Shown piece by piece: positions 36,078-47,805 of a stretch of DNA of 64,000 bases. The DNA is taken from NCBI GenBank assembly GCA_049517675.1, contig JBEKRV010000010.1, forward strand, positions 1 to 64,000, written 5' to 3'. A model generated the notes under the pieces. It saw only the letters and a list, made by a program, of their open reading frames with translations. It did not search any database and was not told the origin of the DNA. The translations under genes and the position numbers were made by a program. The stretch is from Bog-756 sp049517675 (GTDB lineage: Bacteria; Actinomycetota; Acidimicrobiia; Acidimicrobiales; RAAP-2). Every line of letters begins with the position of its first letter. Position 1 is the stretch's first letter.

Positions 36078-36665
36078 CTAGCGGGAGCCCGAGCGACGGA
36101 GGGCCAGTATAGAGGCCACATCGGCGGTGGCCTGCGTAACCGAGTCGTTGACCACCACTGCGTCGGCGATCCCCCGCCCCCCCTGCTCCTCGGCCGCCCC
36201 CTCCGCCAGGCGTCGGGCGATGTGGTCCTCGGTGTCCCCGCGGGACCGCAGCCGCGACTCCTGGACCTCCGGCGACGGGGGGAGCAGCAGGATCAGGGTC
36301 GCGTCCGGGCGCAGACGCCGGACCTGCCGGGCTCCCTGGAGGTCGATCTCGAGGAGGACGTCACGGCCGGGGACGGGGTCGCTGACCGGCGTGCCGTAGA
36401 GGTTGCCGAGGTACTCGGCCCACTCGAAGAATCCCCCGGCCGCCACCCGGGCCTCGAACGCCTGTCGGTCGACGAACACGTAGGCGTCGTCGGCCTCGCC
36501 GACCCGCCTCGGACGGGTCGTCCACGATCGGCTGAGCCGCAGCCTCGGATCCGTCCTCACGAGCTCGGAGGCGATGGTCCCCTTGCCCGCTCCGCCGGGT
36601 CCGAAGAGGACGAAGATGTGCGAGACGTCGTCGGGCCCACCGGGGCCCGGGGCGGCCTCGTTCAG
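36078..36665 (-). CDS. gmk: Guanylate kinase with CTG start
   Basis: Phosphorylates GMP to GDP. The P-loop FGPGGAGKGT lies at residues 21-30, SRSWTTRPRR near residue 45, the GMP-binding EWAEYLGNLYGTP near 85 and LLEIDLQGARQV near 105. Between the upstream in-frame TGA and the P-loop there is no ATG, GTG or TTG. The only near-cognate start is CTG at 36665, which overlaps the mihF stop (CTGA) and has GGGAG 8 nt upstream. Starting at the later GTG (36560) would delete the P-loop. Predicted 195 aa, a normal length. Confidence 0.92.
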   Translation of the reverse strand: MNEAAPGPGGPDDVSHIFVLFGPGGAGKGTIASELVRTDPRLRLSRSWTTRPRRVGEADDAYVFVDRQAFEARVAAGGFFEWAEYLGNLYGTPVSDPVPGRDVLLEIDLQGARQVRRLRPDATLILLLPPSPEVQESRLRSRGDTEDHIARRLAEGAAEEQGGRGIADAVVVNDSVTQATADVASILALRRSGSR

Positions 36666-36979
36666 CGGGCGGTCTCCCGCAGGAGGGCCTCACGCTGGTT
36701 GGAGCCCAGACCTTGCAGCCGGCGGCTCTCGGAGATGCCCACGGTCTCCATCATGCGCCGGGCCTTGACCTTGCCGAGGCCGGGGAGCGACTCGAGCACG
36801 GAGAGCACCTTCATCTTTCCGACGGTCTCGTTCCCGTCGGCCATGGTGAGGAGCTCCGACAGGTTGATCGAGCCGAGCTTCAGCTTCTCCTTGACCTCGG
36901 CCCGCTCGCGGCGGACCTTGGCGGCCTTGGCCAGTGCGGCCTGGCGCTGTTCGGGCGTTAGTGCAGGCGGTTGCGGCAT
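36662..36979 (-). CDS. mihF: Actinobacterial integration host factor
   Basis: Nucleoid-associated DNA-bending protein needed in mycobacteria and Streptomyces. 105 aa. The conserved core is LSELLTMADGNETVGKMKV, then the helix-two-turn-helix-like GLGKVKARRMMETVGISESR. The N-terminus is rich in Ala, Lys and Arg. ATG start 7 nt after a TATCGT -10, hence probably leaderless. Heads the mihF-gmk-rpoZ-coaBC unit. Confidence 0.94.
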   Translation of the reverse strand: MPQPPALTPEQRQAALAKAAKVRRERAEVKEKLKLGSINLSELLTMADGNETVGKMKVLSVLESLPGLGKVKARRMMETVGISESRRLQGLGSNQREALLRETAR

Positions 36980-36986
36980 GGCGGGA

Positions 36987-37015
36987 ACGATAGCGCCTCG
37001 GAAGCTCCCGGTCAT
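36987..37015 (-). promoter_or_regulatory. mihF promoter, leaderless
   Basis: TATCGT (minus strand 36992-36987) lies 7 nt before the ATG. ATGACC, 17 nt upstream of it (37015-37010), is a partial -35 match. Confidence 0.5.
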
Positions 37016-37094
37016 GTGGAGCCGGGGCGGGCCGGGCCGGACGGCGTGCGGCGCACCCGTCCACGGAGGTCCGGACCTGACCGATACTGGTGTC

Positions 37095-37856
37095 GTGACG
37101 GTGATCGACCTCAACGCGGACCTGGCCGAGAACGACGTCGTGACCCCGTCGGACCTCGCGCTGCTCGACCTCGTGACCAGTGCCAGCCTGGCCTGCGGCT
37201 TCCACGCCGGGAGCCGGTCGGTGATGCGCGAGGCCGCGGCGGCCTGCGTGGAGCGGGGGGTGGTCATCGGGGCGCACGTGTCCTACCGGGACAGGGACGG
37301 CTTCGGCAGGAGGCACCTCGACGTGGCCCGGGCGCAGCTGGCGGCCGATCTCGTCGAGCAGTGGGGCACCCTCGTCGACGAGGTCTCGGCCGCCGGCGGC
37401 ACCGTCGCCTACGTGAAGCCCCACGGGGCGCTGTACCACCGGATGTCGGTCGACGCCGACGTGGCCGAGGTGGTGGTCGGGACCCTCGGCCCGCTCTGCG
37501 CCGTGCTGGTCGCCCCGCCCGACAGCGCGGCGGCGTCACCCGCCCGGGTCGCCGGGGTCCGGCTCGTCGCCGAGGGGTTCTGCGACCGCGGCTACGACGT
37601 GCTCGGGCGTCTCGTCCCACGCGACGCCGACGGTGCGGTGGTCGACGACCCCGCCGTCGCCGCGGCGAGGGCCCGGTCCCTGGCGGTCGACCGGGGCGTC
37701 GCCGCCGTCGACGGCCGGTGGGTACCCCTCGAGGTCGAGACGGTCTGCCTCCACGGCGACCGTCCCGACGCCGACCACCGTGCCCGCTCCGTCCGCGACG
37801 CACTGCGTGACGCCGGCGTGCACGTCCGCCCGTTCGCTCCGCCGCGGGCACCCTGA
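37095..37856 (+). CDS. pxpA: 5-oxoprolinase subunit A (LamB/YcsF family)
   Basis: With PxpB and PxpC cleaves 5-oxoproline (pyroglutamate) to glutamate using ATP. DLNADLAEND at the start, ACGFHAGSRSVMREAAAAC, GAHVSYRDRDGFGRR and YVKPHGALYHRM fit the family; 253 aa. GTG start at 37095, 6 nt after a GATACT -10-like box, so perhaps leaderless. Divergent from mihF and followed by pxpBC after 12 nt. Confidence 0.9.
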   Translation: MTVIDLNADLAENDVVTPSDLALLDLVTSASLACGFHAGSRSVMREAAAACVERGVVIGAHVSYRDRDGFGRRHLDVARAQLAADLVEQWGTLVDEVSAAGGTVAYVKPHGALYHRMSVDADVAEVVVGTLGPLCAVLVAPPDSAAASPARVAGVRLVAEGFCDRGYDVLGRLVPRDADGAVVDDPAVAAARARSLAVDRGVAAVDGRWVPLEVETVCLHGDRPDADHRARSVRDALRDAGVHVRPFAPPRAP

Positions 37857-37868
37857 GCGGGTGGTCCG

Positions 37869-39566
37869 TTGACGGCGTCGGCGAGATGGGTCGTGCCGTT
37901 CGGGGACCGGGCGTTCCTGGTGGAGACCGGGGAGGTTGCCGCCGCCCACGACCTCGCCGCCCACGTGCGGGAACTCGGGGAGCGCGGGGACGCGCCGGTG
38001 GCCATCGACGAGGTCGTCGTGGGGTTCGCCTGCGTCCTGGTCGTCCTCGACCCGGGCGACGGCGACACCGGCGCCGATGCCGCCGCGGCATGGCTCGAGC
38101 AGCTCGTCGTCCCGGGCGGCGGGAGGGGTGCCACCGGCCCCCGGGGACCGGCCTCCCACCTCCTGCCGGTCGCCTTCGACGGCGACGACCTGGTCGAGGT
38201 GGCGGGACTGGTGGGCACAACCCCCGACGTCGTGGTGGGCCTCCTGGTGGCGGCCGAGCTCGAGGTCGCCTTCGTCGGCTTCGCACCCGGGTTCCCCTAC
38301 CTGACCGGGCTCCCTCCCGAGCTCGCCTCCCTCCCCCGCCGGCCGACTCCGCGTACCTCGGTGCCGGCCGGTTCGGTGGCCGTGGCCGGCGGCTTCGCCT
38401 CCGTCTACCCCCGGTCGAGCCCCGGTGGGTGGCACCTCCTCGGCCGGACCGCGGAACCGCTGTTCGATCCGGCGGTGGCGCCCTTCGCCCGGGTGTCGCC
38501 CGGCGACCTCGTCCGGTTCACCGTGGCCGATCCGCGGACCGCCGTCCCGCCCCCGACCGACGTCGGGCGACCGCTCCTGCGTGCCGGGGCCGGACCGGCC
38601 CTCCACGTCCTCGAGCCCGGGATGCTCAGCCTCGTCCAGGACGCGGGCCGGCGCGGGGCCGGCGGCATCGGCGTCCCCCGGGCCGGTGCCGCCGACCCCC
38701 GGGCCCTCGAACTGGTCAACCTGCTGCTCGGCAACGACCCCGGTGCTGCCGCCGTCGAGTGCACGGCCTCGGGGCCCACGGTGCGGGTGGTCGGGCGCGG
38801 GCACGTGGCCGTCGTCGGCGCCGAACCCGGGTCGGTCGACGTGCGGGTCGACGGGCACCCGGTCGCCGACGCCGCCGTCGTGCCGGTCGACGACGGGCAG
38901 GTGCTCTCGGTCGGACGGTCCGGCACCGGCCTGCGCGCCTACCTCGGCGTGAGCGGCGGGCTCCGCACGCCGGAGATGCTCGGCTCCCGGTCCTCGGACG
39001 TCCTGTCCGGGCTCGGGCCCGGCCCGCTGCGGGCCGGTGACCACCTGGGACGGGGGCGTCCGGGACGGGCACGCGGTCGCCTCGACCTGCCCCGTGCCGC
39101 GGCGGCCGACGGGACGGCCTCGCTACGGGTGCTGCCCGGCCCCCACGTCCGTACCGACGACCCGGCGGGGACCGGACCGTTCGACGACCTGGTGGCCACC
39201 GAGTGGCGGGTCGGGACCGACGCCGACCGGATCGGGGTGCGCCTGGGGCCGGCGGACGGGGCCGCGGCGCGCCCCTCGGGCCCGACCGTGACCCGTCCGT
39301 CCGTTCCCATGATCACCGGTGCCGTCCAGCTGCCCCCCGACGGACGGCCGATCGTGCTGCTGCCCGACCACGCCACGGTCGGTGGCTACCCGGTCGTCGC
39401 CTGCGTCATCTCCGCCGACCTCCCCCTGCTCGGGCAGCTCGTCCCCGGCCAGCGCGTGCGCTTCGTCGCCGTCGACCCGGAGACCGCGTCCGCCGAGCTG
39501 CTCCGGTACCGGCTCGGCCTGGCGGCCCTGGTCTCGGGCTGGTTCCCCGTCACGGCCGCCACCTGA
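37869..39566 (+). CDS. 5-oxoprolinase subunits B and C fused in one chain
   Basis: Residues 1-225 match PxpB/KipI (FGDRAFLVETGE; VAFVGFAPGFPYLTGLP; RTSVPAGSVAVAGG; YPRSSPGGWHLLGRT). Residues about 240-565 match PxpC/KipA (VLEPGMLSLVQDAGRRG; GVPRAGAADPRALELVN; YLGVSGGL; LPDHATVGGYPV). In many bacteria these are separate genes, so this is a natural fusion. TTG start, 12 nt after the pxpA stop. With pxpA it makes a complete 5-oxoprolinase locus. Confidence 0.88.
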   Translation: MTASARWVVPFGDRAFLVETGEVAAAHDLAAHVRELGERGDAPVAIDEVVVGFACVLVVLDPGDGDTGADAAAAWLEQLVVPGGGRGATGPRGPASHLLPVAFDGDDLVEVAGLVGTTPDVVVGLLVAAELEVAFVGFAPGFPYLTGLPPELASLPRRPTPRTSVPAGSVAVAGGFASVYPRSSPGGWHLLGRTAEPLFDPAVAPFARVSPGDLVRFTVADPRTAVPPPTDVGRPLLRAGAGPALHVLEPGMLSLVQDAGRRGAGGIGVPRAGAADPRALELVNLLLGNDPGAAAVECTASGPTVRVVGRGHVAVVGAEPGSVDVRVDGHPVADAAVVPVDDGQVLSVGRSGTGLRAYLGVSGGLRTPEMLGSRSSDVLSGLGPGPLRAGDHLGRGRPGRARGRLDLPRAAAADGTASLRVLPGPHVRTDDPAGTGPFDDLVATEWRVGTDADRIGVRLGPADGAAARPSGPTVTRPSVPMITGAVQLPPDGRPIVLLPDHATVGGYPVVACVISADLPLLGQLVPGQRVRFVAVDPETASAELLRYRLGLAALVSGWFPVTAAT

Positions 39567-39656
39567 GGCCGGACCGCCGACGGGACCCGGTCGGCGTGGC
39601 ACGATGGGGAGCGAACCGAGGGGTGCACCGTGGCCCCCGCACGAGAGGAGTGGTCA

Positions 39657-40235
39657 GTGAGCGACACCGGTCAGGACAACGGGGACGACCTCTTCCGGTC
39701 GCGAACCGACGGTCAGCTCCACTTCGAGCCCGGGACGGCGGCCAACACGTTCCCGGTCACCGCACCCGAGGATGCCACGCCACTGATGGAGGACGAGCCG
39801 GAGGGGACGATCCCGCCGAGTCCGCTGTGGTCCATGAAGGAGCGGGCCCACGGTGGCATCCACCTCTTCGGCCACCCGGCCCGGATCCGGGCCCGTGCCG
39901 GCAGGGGCGACGGCACCGTCTACGCCATCGACGACGGCCCCCACCACTGCATGATCGGTCGCCGGGTGGGAGCCACGGGCGACGGCTGCACGTACAGCCT
40001 CGTCGGCCGTGTCGACCTGCCGACGTGGCAGGCCTTCCAGAGCGGTGCCATCGACGGCCGCCAGATCTTCCTGTCCGCGCACGACCTCGGACTCAGCGGC
40101 ACGGTCGAGACCACCGGCGTCTCCAACGTCTTCGACGTGGACTGGTACGACACCCCGGACGACGTTCCCGAGGAGTACCTGCCCCCGGCGCCGTTCATCT
40201 CCTTCGCGAAGGACCTGCCGACGGCCGACCGGTAG
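39657..40235 (+). CDS. Conserved-looking protein of unknown function
   Basis: 192 aa, soluble, acidic N-terminal 60 residues, then a compact region (GGIHLFGHPARIRARAG; IDDGPHHCMIGRRVG; TYSLVGRVDLPTWQAF; FDVDWYDTPDDVP). I do not recognise a family. GTG at 39657 chosen because AGGAG lies 6 nt upstream; an earlier in-frame GTG (39630) also has a GAGGGG nearby. Its last 41 bp overlap the end of the YfhO-like gene on the other strand. GC and frame structure look like a real gene. Confidence 0.7.
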   Translation: MSDTGQDNGDDLFRSRTDGQLHFEPGTAANTFPVTAPEDATPLMEDEPEGTIPPSPLWSMKERAHGGIHLFGHPARIRARAGRGDGTVYAIDDGPHHCMIGRRVGATGDGCTYSLVGRVDLPTWQAFQSGAIDGRQIFLSAHDLGLSGTVETTGVSNVFDVDWYDTPDDVPEEYLPPAPFISFAKDLPTADR

Positions 40236-42561
40236 CCGACCGGTCGACCCGGCGGTTCCTTCGGGTCACGACCAACGAGACGACGAGGCCCAGCCACGCC
40301 ACGACGGCCACCGGGAACGCCCACCGGGTCCCCGGCGGCAGGTAGGTGAACCGGATCGTGGTCGTCCCGGCCGGGACGGTGACCGTCTGGAACAGGCCCG
40401 GTGGCCCCGGCCGGTACTCGGCCACCGCCTGCGACCGTCCTCCGATGTCGGCCGTCCAGCCCGGCGCATACTGGACCCGGCGGACCAGGGTCGCCGGGTG
40501 GGGGCAGGAGACCCGCACCTCGTCCCATCCGGCCGCGGCCGCCGTGCACCCGGGGGCGTCCTCGAGGGAGAACGCCGGTGCCGGATCGGGAAGCTCCCAG
40601 ATCTCGGCGAACCCGTCGCGGTGGACGAGCCGGGGACCGGCGGGCCAGGGTGGCGTTCCCGGCGACGGGAAGGGGCTGCCGGTCGGGTCGTCGCCCGAGG
40701 CGTCCACCACCACATACCGGACCCCCACCGCCTCGAACGCGGGCAGGTTCCTGGTGAACTCCTGGGCCGGGGTCGGCCCCTCGGGATCCGAGGAGTACCC
40801 ACCGGTGAACTCGAACGGCACGATGTTCGGATCGAGTCGGGTCGCCACGTAGGCGGTCCACGCCCGGGGCAGGGGCAGCTCGTTGACGTTGACCTCGGCG
40901 ATCCGGTAGTACGACCCGTAGTTGGGCTGGATGGGACCGAGCGTGGCGAACCGGTAGGTGCCCAGGTTCGCCTGGAGCCACGTGACCGATGCGGTGTCGG
41001 CGGTCACCGGCACCGGCGCGGACAGGTACGTGAATCCGAGGAGCACCAGCGACTCCACGGAGACCGCCGCCGCCATGGCCACCCGCCCCCACCGCCGACG
41101 CGCCAGGTCGTCCCTGCGGTGCGCGCCGTGGGCCGGGAGCGACGGCCTCCCCGCGGCCAGCCAGCCCCCGATGGTCATGAGGGTGAGCGCACCGAGGGCG
41201 AAGGCCAGGCTGCCGGTGGCGAACCGGTGCCGGTGGAGCTCCATCGACCCGGTGGGCCCCACCGCTCCGTCCAGTGTGGACCGGGCCACGAGCGCCGCCC
41301 CCACCGAGGCCGCGGCCACAGCCGCCGCCGCGCCCACCAGCCAGCGGAACCGGGTGCGGCGTCGAGCGATGTCGTCGAGGCCGAGCACGGCCAGCACCAC
41401 GGCGGCCAGTTCCCAGGTGGGATCGGCGTAGCGGTAGAAGGCGGTCAGTCGCAGACCGGGCACGGCCGCCAGGAGGTGCACCGCCGGGGGGAATCCGTAG
41501 GTCCTGGCCAGGCACACCACCACCCACGCCACGAGCACGAGCCGCAGGATCCGATTGCGCCGGCCGATCGCGCCGACGCAGGCGGCCGCCAGCAGGGTGG
41601 CATCGAGGTAACCGCCGACGTTCCCCCAGAACACGTTGATGGTGTCGACCGGCCCGGGAGTGTGGAAGGCGTCGATCGGCCCGGCCGAGTAGGGGAGGAC
41701 GAGTTGGGCCAGGTCCCGTGCCCGCAACGTCACGAAGGCGAATCCGCCGGAGCCGTGGCTGCCGGTGTCGGCGAACCCGAGGTAGCCGAGGAAGGCGACG
41801 ACGAGCGGGAGGGCGAGCGCCACCGCGGCCGCCGCGGCGGCCGCCAGCTTGGCCGCCATCGCCCGGAGATGGCGTCGGCCCGGTCCGGCCATGCGGGCGA
41901 CGGCCCACACCGCCACGAAGAGGGTGTCGATGGCGAACGTCTCGGGGAACCCGGCGAGGAACGAGCCGGCCAGTCCCACGGCCAGCAGCCGCCAGCCCCA
42001 CCGCCGTTCCCCGGTCGACGCCGACAGGATCCGCTCGACGCCGAGGAGGCAGAGGGGCAGGAGGCTGAGGACGCGGATCGGCTCGATGGCGAACCAGGCG
42101 AAGGTCCCGCACAGACCGAACGCCACGCCGCCGGCCGTGGCCAGGGTGCGCCCGACGCCGAGCCTGACCAGCAGCGCGAAGGTGCACCAGCCGGCGACGA
42201 GCTCGAGGAGCACCTCGAGGTACATCAGCCCGTCGGGGAAGCCGAACAGGAGTGTCGGCGGGAAGAAGGCGCCGCTCTGCATGTCCGCGGCGAAGGGGAC
42301 CCCGATCCCCTCGTACGGGTTCCACCAGGGGACCTGCCCGGAGAGCCAGTCGGAGGTCACCAGGTGACCGAGCGCCTGCATCAGGAAACCGGCATTGGGA
42401 TCGGCGGTCGGGATCCCGGGGAGCCACCGTGGTGTGGTCGCCACCAGGGAGCCCCACAGGTTCAGCGGATCGGTGTCGACCAGGTGCAGCAGGCCGGGGC
42501 TGTTGGCCAGCCCCACCGCCAGGGCGATGCAGGCGTAGGGCAGCCAGCGGCTGCGGCTCAA
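40195..42561 (-). CDS. YfhO-like multi-pass membrane protein
   Basis: 788 aa. About 12-13 transmembrane helices occupy residues 8-500, followed by an extracytoplasmic beta-rich region (RYVVVDASGDDP, GWTADIGG) and a final helix near residue 760 before an Arg-rich end. This is the layout of YfhO-type (GT-C-like) proteins, which in Firmicutes help glycosylate cell-wall polymers; the substrate here is unknown. The N-terminal outer loop holds NPYEGIGVPFAADMQSG, typical of the family. TTG at 42561 overlaps the pyrF stop (TTGA); a GTG at 42588 inside pyrF is the alternative. Confidence 0.8.
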   Translation of the reverse strand: MSRSRWLPYACIALAVGLANSPGLLHLVDTDPLNLWGSLVATTPRWLPGIPTADPNAGFLMQALGHLVTSDWLSGQVPWWNPYEGIGVPFAADMQSGAFFPPTLLFGFPDGLMYLEVLLELVAGWCTFALLVRLGVGRTLATAGGVAFGLCGTFAWFAIEPIRVLSLLPLCLLGVERILSASTGERRWGWRLLAVGLAGSFLAGFPETFAIDTLFVAVWAVARMAGPGRRHLRAMAAKLAAAAAAAVALALPLVVAFLGYLGFADTGSHGSGGFAFVTLRARDLAQLVLPYSAGPIDAFHTPGPVDTINVFWGNVGGYLDATLLAAACVGAIGRRNRILRLVLVAWVVVCLARTYGFPPAVHLLAAVPGLRLTAFYRYADPTWELAAVVLAVLGLDDIARRRTRFRWLVGAAAAVAAASVGAALVARSTLDGAVGPTGSMELHRHRFATGSLAFALGALTLMTIGGWLAAGRPSLPAHGAHRRDDLARRRWGRVAMAAAVSVESLVLLGFTYLSAPVPVTADTASVTWLQANLGTYRFATLGPIQPNYGSYYRIAEVNVNELPLPRAWTAYVATRLDPNIVPFEFTGGYSSDPEGPTPAQEFTRNLPAFEAVGVRYVVVDASGDDPTGSPFPSPGTPPWPAGPRLVHRDGFAEIWELPDPAPAFSLEDAPGCTAAAAGWDEVRVSCPHPATLVRRVQYAPGWTADIGGRSQAVAEYRPGPPGLFQTVTVPAGTTTIRFTYLPPGTRWAFPVAVVAWLGLVVSLVVTRRNRRVDRSATGRPSAGPSRRR

Positions 42562-43415
42562 TCGAGTGCTCGGCGGAGTGCCTCGCACTGGCGTGCCGCC
42601 TCGTCGCGCAGGGTCGCCGTCGTGGGTCCGGCGCCGAGGAGCGACCGCGACACGCTGGGCAGGACGGTGCCCGCCGGGCAGCCGGCGAACAGCCGACCCA
42701 CGTCCTCGGCGGTCCCGCCCTGGAACCCGACACCGGGGGCGAGGATCACCCCGCCCAGCCCCGCCAGGTCGAATTCCGACGGCCCCAGCGTGGCACCCAC
42801 CACCGCACCGACCGTCCCGGGGACCGGGAGCCCGCCCCGGTTGAGCGAGGCGATCCCGCGGAGCACCATGTCCTCCACCGACGGGCCGGGGCCTGGGCCG
42901 TCGTCCGGCGCCGTCCGGGCCTCCTGGAGGGGACGGCCCTCCGGGTTCGAACTGCGGGCGACCACCAGGACGCCCCTGCCCGTCGCGGACGCCAGGTCGA
43001 GGGCAGGTCGCAGCGCGTCCAGTCCCATGTAGGCCACGGCGGTCATGGCATCGGCCGCCAACGGACTGGTCGGATCCAACCAGGCGCGGGCGTAGGCCTC
43101 CATCGTCGAGCCGATGTCCCCCCGCTTGGCATCGGCGATGGCCAGCAGGCCTGCGTCACGGCAGGCGGCCAGCACCTCCTCGAGTACGGCCAGGCCCGCC
43201 GACCCCATGCGCTCGAAGAAGGCGACCTGGGGCTTCACGACGGGGACCACCCCGACGAACGCCTCGACGCAACGGAGCCCGAACGTGCGCAGCCCTTCCG
43301 GGGTGTCCTCGAGGCCCCACCGGGCGAGCAGGTCGGGCATGGGATCGATCCCCGCGCACATCGGTCCGGTGGCGGACACCGCCCGTGCCACGCGGTCCGC
43401 GAAACCCTCGGTCAT
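42558..43415 (-). CDS. pyrF: Orotidine 5'-phosphate decarboxylase (group 2)
   Basis: Last step to UMP. The catalytic Lys-Asp tetrad motif DAKRGDIGST and the overall pattern (CAGIDPMPDLLARWG; APGVGFQGG) match the longer mycobacterial-type PyrF; 285 aa. ATG start, 75 nt after pyrD. End of the pyr operon proper; the YfhO-like gene follows by TTGA overlap. Confidence 0.94.
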   Translation of the reverse strand: MTEGFADRVARAVSATGPMCAGIDPMPDLLARWGLEDTPEGLRTFGLRCVEAFVGVVPVVKPQVAFFERMGSAGLAVLEEVLAACRDAGLLAIADAKRGDIGSTMEAYARAWLDPTSPLAADAMTAVAYMGLDALRPALDLASATGRGVLVVARSSNPEGRPLQEARTAPDDGPGPGPSVEDMVLRGIASLNRGGLPVPGTVGAVVGATLGPSEFDLAGLGGVILAPGVGFQGGTAEDVGRLFAGCPAGTVLPSVSRSLLGAGPTTATLRDEAARQCEALRRALD

Positions 43416-43490
43416 CTCGTCCTCCCCGTCTGGCGTGCCGCCCGGCCCGTCTCGTGTGCCGCCCGTATCCCCCGACCGTCGATGGTCGCC

Positions 43491-44486
43491 TCATCCATGC
43501 GCCGCGTCCCGCAGCGATCGGACCGAGCGAACACGGTGCGCCGAGCACCATGCCCCCAGTTCGTCGAGCACCCGCCAGGCCGCCCGAGGATCCCGGAAGG
43601 TCGCCGTCCCCACCTGCACGGCGTCGGCGCCGGCCATGACCAGCTCGACGGCGTCCCGGCCCGACATGACCCCGCCGACCCCGATGATGGTGGCACCGGG
43701 ATGGGCGGCCCGCACGTCGAAGACGGCCCGCACGGCGATCGGGTGGATGGAGGGCCCCGACAGACCTCCGCCCATCGGGCCCGATCCGAGCGCCGGGCGG
43801 CGCTCCTCGAGGTCGATCACCATGGCCAGTGCGGTGTTGACGAGGGTGACCGCTTCGGCGCCCGCCTCCAGCGCGGCCCCGGCGACGTCGGCGAGGTCGG
43901 CGACCGTCGGACTGAGTTTGGCCCACAGGGGAAGACCCGGGCAGTGTGCGCCCACGGCCGACAGCACCTGTGCCGTCGCAGCGGCCGAGTGGGCGAACAT
44001 CCGGCGGCGGTCCTCGAGGTTCGGGCAGCTCACGTTGACCTCGACGGCGGACAGCCCCTCCACCCCCGCGAGGATCGACGCCGCCTCGGCGTAGTCCTCG
44101 ACCCGCTGCCCCCAGATGCTGACCACGGTCCGGGCACCGGCGGCGGTCAGCCGGGGCAGGTCGTCCCGGATCCATGCGTCGAGCCCCGGTCCCTGGAGTC
44201 CGACGCTGTTGACCATCCCCGAGCCGGCCTGGTGCACCCGCGGCGACGGGTTTCCCGGCCACGGGGCGACCGACAGGGACTTGACCACCATGGCGCCGAG
44301 CGCGGCCAGCGGGCCGTAGGCCTCGAGCTCGTCGGCGTGTCCGGCCGTGCCCGATGCCGTCATCACCGGATTGGGCAGGGTCAGCGATCCCACCGGGACC
44401 GCGAGGTCGACATCGCTCCGGGTGGCGGCCCGCCATGCCCGGCCGGTGCCGCCCCGCCTCCGGGTGGCGACGACCGGGTCGCTCAC
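43491..44486 (-). CDS. pyrD: Dihydroorotate dehydrogenase, class 1
   Basis: Oxidises dihydroorotate to orotate with FMN. The active-site Cys in NVSCPN marks class 1 (class 2 enzymes have Ser). PVMTASGTAG, GMVNSVGLQGPG and GVGGVMSGRDAVE are in place; 331 aa. The sequence looks like class 1B, which normally needs the PyrK electron-transfer subunit, but no pyrK is found beside it. GTG start 4 nt after the carB stop. Confidence 0.92.
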   Translation of the reverse strand: MSDPVVATRRRGGTGRAWRAATRSDVDLAVPVGSLTLPNPVMTASGTAGHADELEAYGPLAALGAMVVKSLSVAPWPGNPSPRVHQAGSGMVNSVGLQGPGLDAWIRDDLPRLTAAGARTVVSIWGQRVEDYAEAASILAGVEGLSAVEVNVSCPNLEDRRRMFAHSAAATAQVLSAVGAHCPGLPLWAKLSPTVADLADVAGAALEAGAEAVTLVNTALAMVIDLEERRPALGSGPMGGGLSGPSIHPIAVRAVFDVRAAHPGATIIGVGGVMSGRDAVELVMAGADAVQVGTATFRDPRAAWRVLDELGAWCSAHRVRSVRSLRDAAHG

Positions 44487-44490
44487 CTGT

Positions 44491-47804
<3,314 letters not shown>

Positions 47805-47805
<1 letters not shown>

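Noticed and set aside
36078..36560. gmk starting at GTG 36560
   Set aside because: This start removes the P-loop, giving a non-functional kinase, while the upstream codons encode it.
40009..43032. 1007-codon plus-strand open frame opposite the YfhO-like gene
   Set aside because: Shadow of the membrane protein gene and pyrF; low-complexity Arg/Gly/Glu product.
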